A stretch of 26,208 bases of DNA from Bacillota bacterium (GTDB lineage: Bacteria > Bacillota > Clostridia > Christensenellales > CAG-138). The first letter of the stretch is position 1. Each line of letters begins with the position of its first letter. The position numbers and the translations under genes were made by a program. Shown here piece after piece: positions 1-7,159 of the stretch. Location: NCBI GenBank assembly GCA_016288175.1, contig JAEEYN010000170.1:1-26208 (forward strand), read 5' to 3'. Under the pieces are notes generated by a model. That model was given only the letters and a program-made list of their open reading frames with translations. It was not told the origin of the DNA and did no database searches.

Positions 1-1671
1 GTAATACTGCCTTTCGACGACCTTGCCCTTCGAGCTCGAGGCGTCGATCATCATGCCGTTGCCGCTGCAGATGCCGACATGGCCGTAGTAAACGATAACG
101 TCGCCCTTCTTGATGTTGTTGAAGTTCGTGTTGCGCTGATACCTCGAAACATAGCGCCAATAGTAGCTTGTAAGATAGCCCTGGGAAACGCCGGCCTGAT
201 TAAGGCACCAAAAGACAAGACCCGAGCAGTCGAATTTATTGGGGCCCTTCGCGCCGCGGACGTATTTGCAGCCGAGCCTGCTCCTTGCGATGGAGATGAA
301 GCGGTTGATGCGTTGTTCGACGCTTCCTCCTCCGCCGCCGCTCCCGCCGCCGTTGTTGCCGCCGCCGCTCCCGCCGCCGTTGTTGCCGCCGCCGTTGTTG
401 CCGCCGCCGTTGTTGCCGCCGCTGCTGACGGGCGCTTTTGCGCGGACCGCACTGTCGCTGAACAGCTTGTTCATCGTGTTCCTGCCGACTTTGCCGTCGA
501 TATCGAGCCCGTTGTTTTTCTGGAAGAGCTTGACGGCCGCTTCAGTCGTGGAAGTGAAGTAGCTGTTGACGTCCGATGCACGCAGGTAATTGAGCTTGTA
601 AAGACGCTTCTGGACGTTCAGAACATCGCTGCCCTGCATTGAGATCGAAAGGGCGTTGCCGATCGCGTCGCTGCTCATCAGCTTTTCGCGGGTCGTCGGG
701 CCGAGGTAGCCATCCTCAACGAGCTCGTTCTGCATCTGGAAACGGCGAACGGCCATCCTCGTGTCGTTGCCGAAAACGCCGTCGGGCTCGGTCGTCAGAT
801 AACCGAGCGCCTGCAGCCTCTTCTGGAATTCGAGGATCTTATCGCCCGTGTCGCCGAGGCCGAAGGCCTTCGCGATACAGTCGGGATTATAGAGGGCTTC
901 TTTTGTGTTCTTGCCGACCTTGCCGTCAGCATCGAGATGGTTCGAGCTCTGGAAATCCTTAACGGCGTCTTCGGTAACTTCGTCGAAAACTTCGTCCGCG
1001 TTGTCGAGATAGCCAAGCTCATAGAGTCTCTCCTCGATATCGAGAACGTCGGTTCCCTCGTCGCCGACAGTGCTGAGATAAACCTTTGCGTCGTTGCTGA
1101 AGAGGGCGTTATAGGTCGCGTTGTTTAGCTCGCCCGTAACGGGGAGGTCGTTCCTGCGCTGGAAGGCTTCGAGCGCGCCGCGGGTGATGGAGCCGAAATA
1201 GTCGGTCGGCTCGTCGGGGTCCATGTACCAAAGCAGCATCAGCCTTTCCTGAACGCCCGGGATGATGTCACTGTGCTCATGGTAGTTCGCGACGATCAGC
1301 TTATCGCTCGCATACGGCACGGGCGTGATCTCCGGCAGGGGGGTCGCAACGTCGACATAGGGCTCCTGCGTTTCGATCGGCGGGAATGTTTCCGGCGGGA
1401 TGTCCTCGCCGGGATCGGGGGTCTCTTCGGGGACCTCGGTGATAACGGGCTCATTGGTCGGAATGACCGCAACGGAGGCTTCCTCCGTTTTGTTTCCGCA
1501 GCCGGCGGCGGGCACGAGCAGCATGGTCATCATTGCTGCCAGCAATACCGCGATCAGGCGGCTTCCGGCTCCCTTCCTTGATTCGTGTTTGCCTTTTTCT
1601 CTCTTAGCGGCCCGCACGCACTCGGCGCTTGTTTCTTCGTGGACCGTTCTTTTCGATAACAGTCTGTTCAT
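1..1671 (-). CDS. Lipoprotein NlpC/P60 cell-wall hydrolase with four peptidoglycan-binding repeats (3' end outside window)
   Basis: The reading frame starts at ATG 1671 behind GGAGGCAGT and runs off the left edge after 557 residues. A charged N-terminus of about 38 residues precedes a hydrophobic stretch ending in a lipobox-like PAAGC (Cys58), so the protein is probably a membrane-anchored lipoprotein. A Pro/Thr/Glu-rich linker follows. Four peptidoglycan-binding-type repeats begin near residues 135, 203, 272 and 347, each with the pattern VQxRLxxLGYL...A...FQxxNxL..DGxxGxxT. A Gly/Asn/Ser linker (about 414-447) leads to an NlpC/P60 domain with the nucleophile in FDCSGL (Cys482) and the histidine in YYGHVGIC (His531). 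Enzymes of this family cut stem peptides in peptidoglycan. The 35-residue extension before the hydrophobic segment is long for a lipoprotein signal. The family call is firm; the exact cleavage specificity is not visible. Confidence 0.9.
   Translation of the reverse strand, partial: MNRLLSKRTVHEETSAECVRAAKREKGKHESRKGAGSRLIAVLLAAMMTMLLVPAAGCGNKTEEASVAVIPTNEPVITEVPEETPDPGEDIPPETFPPIETQEPYVDVATPLPEITPVPYASDKLIVANYHEHSDIIPGVQERLMLLWYMDPDEPTDYFGSITRGALEAFQRRNDLPVTGELNNATYNALFSNDAKVYLSTVGDEGTDVLDIEERLYELGYLDNADEVFDEVTEDAVKDFQSSNHLDADGKVGKNTKEALYNPDCIAKAFGLGDTGDKILEFQKRLQALGYLTTEPDGVFGNDTRMAVRRFQMQNELVEDGYLGPTTREKLMSSDAIGNALSISMQGSDVLNVQKRLYKLNYLRASDVNSYFTSTTEAAVKLFQKNNGLDIDGKVGRNTMNKLFSDSAVRAKAPVSSGGNNGGGNNGGGNNGGGSGGGNNGGGSGGGGGSVEQRINRFISIARSRLGCKYVRGAKGPNKFDCSGLVFWCLNQAGVSQGYLTSYYWRYVSRYQRNTNFNNIKKGDVIVYYGHVGICSGNGMMIDASSSKGKVVERQYY
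331..426 (-). repeat. Gly-Gly-Gly-Asn-Asn linker microrepeat inside the hydrolase gene
   Basis: Tandem GCC/GTT-rich triplets on the + strand encode alternating GGGNN and GGGS units on the minus strand. They separate the peptidoglycan-binding repeats from the catalytic domain. Repeats of this kind change length by slippage, so linker length may vary among strains. All + strand ORFs across it are shadows of this composition. Confidence 0.8.
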
Positions 1672-1991
1672 ACTGCCTCCTTTCGGTTTTTCGGAGCACG
1701 TTCTGCTTCCGCTCTTTCCGGAGAGAACTTTTCCCTCCGGTGCGGCCGCCCAAAACTCAACTTACAAAAACGGGACCTCAAACGGGCGGTCGGCGCGGGC
1801 GCCCGGTTTCCTCTCAAACCGCCGTCCGCTTCCGGCAATGCTCCAATTATGCGCCTGCGGCAATACAGGCGGGCGAATACCGCGCTTCTTCGCGCCTCCC
1901 GGCCACACCGGTTCACGGGGCTTTACGCAGGATCCGCCGTCGGTTCATAGGCCGTCCGAACCGATTTCGAACGACCATATTAACCGATTCT
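1672..1991 (-). other. Long GC-rich 5' leader of the NlpC/P60 gene, possibly structured
   Basis: About 320 bases separate the predicted transcription start (near 1991) from the ATG. No protein-coding frame is convincing here. On the minus strand there are several short hairpins, for example GCGC-GAAGAA-GCGC, CGGTTT-GAGAGG-AAACCG, and CCGGAG pairing with CTCCGG shortly before the ribosome binding site. Leaders of cell-wall hydrolases in Firmicutes often carry riboswitches such as the c-di-AMP class, but I could not match a known consensus. It may be an unclassified regulatory leader. Confidence 0.4.
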
Positions 1992-1997
1992 CCGTAT

Positions 1998-2026
1998 ATT
2001 GTACCATACTATTCTCAAAAATGCAA
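1998..2026 (-). promoter_or_regulatory. Predicted sigma-A promoter for the NlpC/P60 gene
   Basis: On the minus strand TTGCAT (2026-2021) and TACAAT (2003-1998) are separated by 17 bp. The site lies in an AT-rich patch within GC-rich surroundings, about 330 bp upstream of the ATG. Confidence 0.6.
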
Positions 2027-2164
2027 ATACTGTTTATAAATTTCAAAAAAGAGGTGCGCTTTTTTGCAGATCCGACGTCCGTTTTTGCTGAATATGTTTA
2101 TGTTTTTCAAAGCTCATCTCGTCTTTGCGCAGGATACGCGCCGGAAAAGAGGAGGGGGTATAAC

Positions 2165-2202
2165 AGAAAACGAACCGCGGCCGAAACCTCGGTTCGTTTC
2201 TT
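2165..2202 (-). terminator. Rho-independent terminator after the 44-aa lipoprotein gene
   Basis: AAACGAACCG (2168-2177) pairs with CGGTTCGTTT (2190-2199) to give a 10-bp stem. On the minus strand it continues into TTTTCTG. It lies about 80 bp past the stop of the small lipoprotein gene and upstream of the hydrolase promoter, so it insulates the two. Confidence 0.7.
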
Positions 2203-2283
2203 TGTTGATTTGGGCTCGTTTTTCATGGGATCACCAGGCCAAGCCGGGTCGGACTCACGAAAAACGCGGACCGGCCGGCGTGA

Positions 2284-2418
2284 TTACTCAGCCGGCTGCT
2301 CGATCTGCTCGTTCTCCTTCTCTTGCTCTTCTTCATTCTTGCCGCATGCAACGATGGCGGTGAGAGCGAAAGCGACGAGCATCACGATGGCGGTGACCTT
2401 GACGAATGCCTTCTTCAT
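2284..2418 (-). CDS. 44-residue micro-lipoprotein
   Basis: ATG at 2418 is preceded by GAGGAACAATATT and ends at TAA 2284-2286. The product begins MKKAFVKVTAIVMLVAFALT and has a lipobox-like AIVACG, so after signal peptidase II cleavage only about 20 residues would remain. That mature part is acidic and polar, rich in Glu, Gln and Asn, and ends EQPAE. A good promoter (2471-2499) and a strong terminator flank it as a monocistronic unit, which supports a real gene despite its size. Its function is unknown. It could be a surface-anchored acidic peptide or the precursor of a released signal-peptide fragment; both are guesses. Confidence 0.7.
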   Translation of the reverse strand: MKKAFVKVTAIVMLVAFALTAIVACGKNEEEQEKENEQIEQPAE

Positions 2419-2470
2419 AATATTGTTCCTCTTTTCAAATATTTACTCCGCATATGCGAAGCATATTCGC

Positions 2471-2499
2471 ATTATAGCACACGCGGTCGGGCGCTTCAA
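2471..2499 (-). promoter_or_regulatory. Predicted sigma-A promoter for the micro-lipoprotein
   Basis: TTGAAG (2499-2494) and a perfect TATAAT (2476-2471) with a 17-bp spacer on the minus strand. The extended -10 base pair TGC precedes TATAAT. The predicted start is about 45 bp upstream of the ATG. Confidence 0.75.
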
Positions 2500-2617
2500 G
2501 TGTTTTCAGGCCGCATATACCATATATCTGCAAAATTGTTACAAGCTCCGTTTTTCGGCATAATTTGCGCGGCGTTTTTCGGGGTTCGGAACACGGTATC
2601 AGTGGCGCTTTGCGGCC

Positions 2618-3496
2618 TCAGGAGACCCTTGAAAGAGCGAGCGGGAAGACCTTCGCGCCGAGGTCGCCGGGCCTCGGCGACACGGGCGAAAGGCTGACGC
2701 TTCCGCCTTCTTCGCGGACGGTGTATTCGCGGTAGTTTCCGAAATTGTCCATCGTGAGGCGGCTGCCTTCGACCGTGTAGCTGCCCTCCGCGGTGTATTC
2801 CCTCGCGATGCTGTTCGTGTCCATCGTGTACTTGAGCAGTCCGGCCATGGTTTTGAGCATCCCCCAGCTGCGAACACCGGTGATGTCGATGATCTTCCCC
2901 TTGCCGAAGATGTCGCTTTCGGTGATCTCGGAAGGATCTTTGCCGTAGACCTCCGCCGCGTATTCGATGATTGCGCGCTTGATGGCCTCCCAATTGTTGT
3001 CGATCATCCGGTCGACGCAGTTCTGCACCTGCTTTCGGTCGACCTCGGTCCTATAGCTGCCGTCGCGATAGAAATCGGCGGTAAAATCGACCTCCATGCC
3101 GACGAATTCGATCCGCCCGATGTCCATATCGAAGCTTCCGAGCGAGTTGACGAGCTCGACCGCGACCAGCGGAGCGATGTTCATCCTGCCCTTCCACGAG
3201 CCGGCGATATCGACCGTCGGTTCGGCCGTCGGCGCGGGAGTCGGCTCCAATGTCGGCCCCGCCGTCGGTCTCGGCGTGACCTTCGGCGTCGGTTCGGGCG
3301 TTGTGCGCGGAACGGGCGTCGGCGTCGGCCGTAGAACGGGTGCGGCAGTCAGAACGGGGAGCGCGGCTTCGGTCCGCTTTTCCCTCTTCCTCGCAGGCTC
3401 GGTCTTTCCGCAGCTGCAGGCCGCCAAAAAGGCGAACAGTACCGCCGAGGCAAGAAGCAGGGCGAGCAAATTCGGGATCCTGTTGCGGTTCGTCAT
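2618..3496 (-). CDS. Lipoprotein with Pro/Thr linker and a lipocalin-like domain (paralogue of the upstream gene)
   Basis: 292 residues. A signal sequence ends in FLAACSCG (lipoprotein Cys about 27). A long Pro-Thr repeat linker (about residues 50-95, PTPTP/TPEPTP/PTAEPT) spaces a C-terminal domain from the membrane. That domain starts GSWKGRM and ends KVFPLALSR, and it matches in pattern the neighbouring 231-residue lipoprotein (GEWKAKV ... KLFPLVLEK), including a middle block with W..M.....L.Y..D.N.IA. The genes are 39 bp apart and in one direction, so they form an operon and probably arose by tandem duplication. The GxW start and beta-rich pattern recall lipocalin-like lipoproteins, but no catalytic or ligand residues are recognisable. 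ATG 3496 follows AAAGGAAAAGC. Confidence 0.75.
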   Translation of the reverse strand: MTNRNRIPNLLALLLASAVLFAFLAACSCGKTEPARKREKRTEAALPVLTAAPVLRPTPTPVPRTTPEPTPKVTPRPTAGPTLEPTPAPTAEPTVDIAGSWKGRMNIAPLVAVELVNSLGSFDMDIGRIEFVGMEVDFTADFYRDGSYRTEVDRKQVQNCVDRMIDNNWEAIKRAIIEYAAEVYGKDPSEITESDIFGKGKIIDITGVRSWGMLKTMAGLLKYTMDTNSIAREYTAEGSYTVEGSRLTMDNFGNYREYTVREEGGSVSLSPVSPRPGDLGAKVFPLALSRVS

Positions 3497-3535
3497 GCTT
3501 TTCCTTTCGCGCGGTACCGTTCGGTTCGGCTGTAA

Positions 3536-4231
3536 TTACTTGGTTTTTTCGAGAACGAGCGGGAAGAGCTTCGCCGAGGGATCGTTCTCATCGAGTTTCT
3601 CGGGGGTGAGGGTCAAGGTCGTTCCTTCGAGCTTCGCGGTGAAGTCCTCGATCGATTTATAGAAGCCTTCCATCTTAAGCTTGTCGCCGCTGACGGTGTA
3701 CTTGCCCTCGCTTGTGAACTTCTTGGCGATCTCGTTGGCGTCGATCATAGGGGTGAGCCTCTTGATCATACCCATGAGCGTATCCCAGTCGGTCACGCCG
3801 GGGAGCGGGATATAGCCGCCGAAAACCATCTCGTCGGTAACGGCGGAGGCGTCGATGCCCTCTTCGCCGGCGACATAGGCGATCACGGCCTGCTTGATGG
3901 CGTCCGCGTTGCTGTCGACCATAGTATTGATCTTGTCGCTGACTTCCTCGCTCTTCACTTCGGCCTTATAGTTCCCGTCCTTGTCGAAGGTGACGGTCAT
4001 GGTGACTTCGGAATCCTTGAGAACGATGGTGTTGAGGTCCATTTCGATCCCGCTCGCGAGCGGCGTGTCCGCGATCGCGGCAATGATCGCCGGCCCGAGG
4101 TCGACCTTCGCCTTCCATTCGCCGACAACATCGAGCTCGTTCTTCTTGCAGGCACCGAAAGCGCAGACCGCAAACGCGGCAAGAAGCGCCGCGGCAATGA
4201 GTTTGACGAAAAGATCCTTCGCGTTTTTCAT
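3536..4231 (-). CDS. Lipoprotein with a lipocalin-like domain
   Basis: 231 residues with an N-terminal hydrophobic signal ending AVCAFGACKK, a lipobox with Cys about 28. Only a short spacer precedes the globular domain (GEWKAKVDL near residue 37), unlike the paralogue downstream that has a long Pro/Thr linker. The domain has alternating beta-like stretches (VTMTVTFDKDGNYKAEV, EGKYTVSGDKLKM, EGTTLTLTPEKL). It is first in a two-gene operon driven by the promoter at 4302-4330, and ATG 4231 follows AGAGGAACTGAAA. Function is not known; an extracellular ligand-binding or adhesion role is only a guess from anchoring and fold type. Confidence 0.75.
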   Translation of the reverse strand: MKNAKDLFVKLIAAALLAAFAVCAFGACKKNELDVVGEWKAKVDLGPAIIAAIADTPLASGIEMDLNTIVLKDSEVTMTVTFDKDGNYKAEVKSEEVSDKINTMVDSNADAIKQAVIAYVAGEEGIDASAVTDEMVFGGYIPLPGVTDWDTLMGMIKRLTPMIDANEIAKKFTSEGKYTVSGDKLKMEGFYKSIEDFTAKLEGTTLTLTPEKLDENDPSAKLFPLVLEKTK

Positions 4232-4301
4232 TTTCAGTTCCTCTTTTCCGGATTTGATTCCTTTTCGGCTTTACCGGGCCGTGATCAAAAGGATCCTTAT
4301 T

Positions 4302-4330
4302 ATTATACCATATACTGTTCCTTCGTTCAA
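4302..4330 (-). promoter_or_regulatory. Predicted sigma-A promoter for the lipoprotein pair
   Basis: TTGAAC (4330-4325), 17-bp spacer, TATAAT (4307-4302) with TGG before the -10, on the minus strand. It is divergent from the kinase-like gene's promoter about 50 bp away. Confidence 0.8.
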
Positions 4331-4378
4331 GCGCTTTCCCCTTTCACGCTTTTCGGCGAAAAGAAAAGCTCAAGACTG

Positions 4379-4407
4379 TTGCCATCCGGCCGGAACTGTG
4401 GTAAAAT
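4379..4407 (+). promoter_or_regulatory. Predicted sigma-A promoter for the cytidylate-kinase-like gene
   Basis: TTGCCA (4379-4384), 17-bp spacer, TAAAAT (4402-4407). The ATG lies about 75 bp downstream behind GGGAGGTAATACC. Confidence 0.65.
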
Positions 4408-4480
4408 ATAGTATATGGCGAATTCTGCGCGGCCGAATCGGCCATTCGGCGCTTAAATAAAACCAGCGGGAGGTAATACC

Positions 4481-5116
4481 ATGTATAATGTGATCACGAT
4501 TTCGAGGCAGTTCGGAAGCGGCGGACGCGAGCTCGGAAGGCGTCTTGCGGAGGAACTCGGCTTCGCTTATTACGACGACGAGATCATTGCGGAGATCTCC
4601 AAGCGCACCTCCCTTTCGGAGGAATATGTTCAGCAGATCGTCGAGCACCGCCCGGTGACGCTGATGCCCATCACGATCGGCCACAGCTTCTACCCCGTCC
4701 AGCACCCGCTGATGGAGCAGAGCCAGAACATCTACCAGGAGCAGGCGGAGATCATCCGCGAGATGAGCGAAAAATCGCCCTGCGTCATCGTCGGCTGCTG
4801 CGCGGACTATATCCTCCGCGACAAAAAGCTGCTGCGGCTGTTCGTTTTCGCGGATATGCAGTCCAAGATCGAGCGCTGCCGCCTCAAGGGGCCGGAAGAG
4901 GAGCATCTGAGCGAAAAACAGCTCCGCAAGAAGATCATCAAGGTCGAAAAGAACCGTGCCAAGTATTATGAGTTCTATACCGGCCGCGCCTGGGGCGACA
5001 AGCTCAACTACGACCTTCTCATCAACACCACCAATACCGACATCAAGCTCATCGTCAGCGTTATCAAGAGAATGTTCGACAAAAACGTCATCGCGGAAGC
5101 AAAGGCAAAGGAATAA
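4481..5116 (+). CDS. Cytidylate-kinase-like family protein
   Basis: 211 residues. The N-terminus MYNVITISRQFGSGGRELG carries the P-loop variant (GSGGRELG) typical of the cytidylate kinase-like family (Cytidylate_kin2), followed by LAEELGFAYYDDEII, where an acidic patch replaces the classical CMP-kinase site. Later segments include CVIVGCCADYIL and an Arg/Lys-rich lid-like region (KIERCRLKG, LRKKIIKVEKNRAKYYEFYTGRAWG), then a DLLINT motif as in other members. It probably is a soluble nucleoside-monophosphate-kinase-like phosphotransferase; the true substrate of this family is not settled. It stands alone with its own promoter and terminator. The start at 4481 is set by GGGAGGTAATACC. Confidence 0.85.
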   Translation: MYNVITISRQFGSGGRELGRRLAEELGFAYYDDEIIAEISKRTSLSEEYVQQIVEHRPVTLMPITIGHSFYPVQHPLMEQSQNIYQEQAEIIREMSEKSPCVIVGCCADYILRDKKLLRLFVFADMQSKIERCRLKGPEEEHLSEKQLRKKIIKVEKNRAKYYEFYTGRAWGDKLNYDLLINTTNTDIKLIVSVIKRMFDKNVIAEAKAKE

Positions 5117-5131
5117 ACGAACGGAAACGGC

Positions 5132-5160
5132 AAAGGCTCCCTTAGGGGAGCCTTTTTATT
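5132..5160 (+). terminator. Rho-independent terminator after the kinase-like gene
   Basis: AAAGGCTCCC pairs with GGGAGCCTTT around a TTAG loop, followed by TTATT. It lies between convergent genes and could also slow transcription of the ABC permease gene from the other strand. Confidence 0.85.
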
Positions 5161-5199
5161 GTATTCCGTGAAAACGTCCGTGCCTTCGGCCTTCGGTTT

Positions 5200-6039
5200 T
5201 TACCGCTCTCCTCGCTTTGCGAGAAGCCGTTTTTCCGCCGCCGAAACAGCGTAATACATCACCGCGGCGAGGACGGACAGCACGGCGATCGACGCCATCA
5301 CAAGGTCGAGCTTGAAGACCTGCCCGCCGTAGACGATCAAATAGCCGAGCCCCGCCCGCGAAACGAGGTATTCGCCGACGATGACCCCGACCCAGCTCAT
5401 GCCGACGCTGAGCTTCAGCGCGCCGATGAGCGTCGGCACCGACGCGGGCAGAACTACCTTTATAAATATCTGCCCCTTCGCCGCGCCGAGGGTGCGCATC
5501 AGAAGCTGTTTTTCGCCCGAAATCTCTGAGAACCCCGTCAGAACCGTCATCACGGTCACGACCGTTGAAACGAGCAGCGCCATAACGACGATCGCGCGGA
5601 TGCCGCTGCCGACCCAAACGATCAGGATCGGCCCGAGAGCGATCTTCGGCACGGCGTTCAGAACGACCATGTACGGATCGAACACGCGGCAGAGCGTCGG
5701 GCTCCACCACATTGCCGCCGCCGCGAGCGTCCCGAACAGCGTTCCTAGCGTGAAACCGAGCACCGTTTCGAGCATCGTCACGCCGATATGATGAAACAGC
5801 TCCCCGCTTTGATACAGCCTCGCCGTCGCCGCCGCGACCCGCGAAGGGCTGCTGAAGATGAAATCGTTGACGAGCCCCGTACGCGCCGCGACCTCCCAAA
5901 GAAGGAGGAACCCCGCAAGTATCGCGAGCCGGACCGCCGCAATGAGCCGGTCCCGGCGGGCAAGTTTTTTAAGGTACGCGCGCTGCTCCGCGGAGACCTG
6001 CCGGGCCTTGCTTTTTTGCCTTTTATTCTTCGCTTCCAT
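5200..6039 (-). CDS. ABC transporter permease, SsuC/TauC-type
   Basis: 279 residues. A basic cytoplasmic N-terminus (to about residue 33) precedes about six hydrophobic segments. A cytoplasmic EAA-like loop, SRAGLGYLIVYGGQVFKLD, near residues 225-243 docks to the ATPase. The pattern fits BPD_transp_1 permeases of the nitrate/sulfonate/taurine (and thiamine-precursor) importer family. It overlaps the upstream ATPase gene by 17 bp, so the two are translationally coupled. ATG 6039 is preceded by GGAGG with eight bases between. No substrate-binding protein is encoded nearby, so the substrate cannot be named. Confidence 0.88.
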   Translation of the reverse strand: MEAKNKRQKSKARQVSAEQRAYLKKLARRDRLIAAVRLAILAGFLLLWEVAARTGLVNDFIFSSPSRVAAATARLYQSGELFHHIGVTMLETVLGFTLGTLFGTLAAAAMWWSPTLCRVFDPYMVVLNAVPKIALGPILIVWVGSGIRAIVVMALLVSTVVTVMTVLTGFSEISGEKQLLMRTLGAAKGQIFIKVVLPASVPTLIGALKLSVGMSWVGVIVGEYLVSRAGLGYLIVYGGQVFKLDLVMASIAVLSVLAAVMYYAVSAAEKRLLAKRGER

Positions 6040-6865
6040 CGCCGAGGCCTCCCTCCAGCTCGCTCCAGACGAGGTCGAAATAATCGTTGAAGCGAGGCAT
6101 GCTCCGCCTTTCGATCGGCGAAGCTTCCCTTCCGTCCGCGCCGCGAAGGTCGATCGCGATCTCCTTCTTCAGCCGCGCCGGGCGTTTCGTGAAAACAAGG
6201 ATCCGGTTGCTCATCGCGATCGCTTCCGAGATATCATGCGTCACGAGCACCGCCGTATATCCGCCGTTTTTGATGATCGAATGCACCTCCCCCGCGAGCA
6301 GCAGCCGCGTTTGGTAATCGAGCGCGGAAAACGGCTCGTCGAGCAGCAGCAGCTCCGGCGAAAAGGCGAGCGTCCGCGCGAGCGCAGCCTTCTGACGCAT
6401 CCCGCCCGATAGCTGGCGAGGATAATGCCGTTTGAAATCGGAAAGGCCGCAGAGCCCGATCAGCTCATCCGCATAGGCTCGGGTCTCCGCCGTCAGCCTG
6501 TGCTTGACCTCCAGCCCGAGAAGCACATTGTCCTCGATCGTCCGCCAGTCGAGAAGATGGTCGCGCTGCAGCATATAGCCCGTCAGATCCGCCCGTGGGT
6601 CCGGCTTTTTCCCGAGGATGCGCACCTCGCCGGAGCCCGGTTCGACGATTCCTGCGAGCATGGAAAGAATACTCGTCTTGCCGCAGCCCGAAGGCCCAAC
6701 AAGGGAAATGAACTCGCCCTTCCGCACCGTGAAGGAAACCCCCGCGACCGCCGGCGTCTCCCCGCTTTTTTCATGGTAGACGAGGCGGACGTCTTTTACC
6801 TCCGCCACCGTTTCTTCCCGCTTTTGTTCCGGGCCGCCTCCGGCCCCCGCCGTTATCTCCGCCAT
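6023..6865 (-). CDS. ABC transporter ATP-binding protein, SsuB/TauB-type
   Basis: Using ATG 6865 the product has 280 residues. I prefer this start because GGGAGG followed by AAGAAA lies just upstream of it, whereas an earlier ATG at 6886 would put that ribosome binding site inside the gene. Motifs in order: Walker A GPSGCGKTSI, Q-loop LQRDHLLDW, ABC signature LSGGMRQKAALART, Walker B LLLLDEPFSALD, and H-loop LVTHDISEAIAMS. It would energise the adjacent permease as a homodimer. The set belongs to the nitrate/sulfonate/taurine importer group. The missing periplasmic-type binding protein may be encoded elsewhere or lost. Confidence 0.9.
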   Translation of the reverse strand: MAEITAGAGGGPEQKREETVAEVKDVRLVYHEKSGETPAVAGVSFTVRKGEFISLVGPSGCGKTSILSMLAGIVEPGSGEVRILGKKPDPRADLTGYMLQRDHLLDWRTIEDNVLLGLEVKHRLTAETRAYADELIGLCGLSDFKRHYPRQLSGGMRQKAALARTLAFSPELLLLDEPFSALDYQTRLLLAGEVHSIIKNGGYTAVLVTHDISEAIAMSNRILVFTKRPARLKKEIAIDLRGADGREASPIERRSMPRFNDYFDLVWSELEGGLGDGSEE

Positions 6866-7079
6866 TTTCTTCCTCCCGCCGATCATATTTGCGCAAAGCT
6901 TATACTTTCACATTATTCGCGCATGGCGGTCTCTGCCACCTTTTTCTCCGCCGGAAGCCGAAACGGCGCTCGGATACCGCGGCGCCGCTGCGCACCGTCC
7001 GCTCCCGCGCCGAAAGAACATACTCATCGATGTTTAATTTGATCCCCTGTTTTTTGCGGTTTTCTTCTGCGTTTTGTTA

Positions 7080-7108
7080 TTGAAAAGCCCTGCGCCATGT
7101 GATATAAT
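7080..7108 (+). promoter_or_regulatory. Predicted sigma-A promoter for the dockerin protein
   Basis: TTGAAA (7080-7085), 17-bp spacer, TATAAT (7103-7108). The ATG at 7160 follows GGGAGGACTTAAC. The bases 6887-7079 upstream hold no gene I can support. Confidence 0.8.
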
Positions 7109-7159
7109 AATGCTTGTAGATATATTATATCGTATAATATTACATAGGGAGGACTTAAC

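Noticed and set aside
79..642. Long + strand ORF rich in Ala/Val
   Set aside because: It is the shadow of the NlpC/P60 lipoprotein gene and its Gly/Asn linker on the minus strand.
1672..1991. c-di-AMP or c-di-GMP riboswitch in the hydrolase leader
   Set aside because: I compared the known core motifs from memory and found no convincing match, so I report only an unclassified leader.
1400..2563. 387-aa + strand ORF over the hydrolase leader
   Set aside because: It spans a terminator, two promoters and part of the lipoprotein gene on the other strand, and has no domain pattern.
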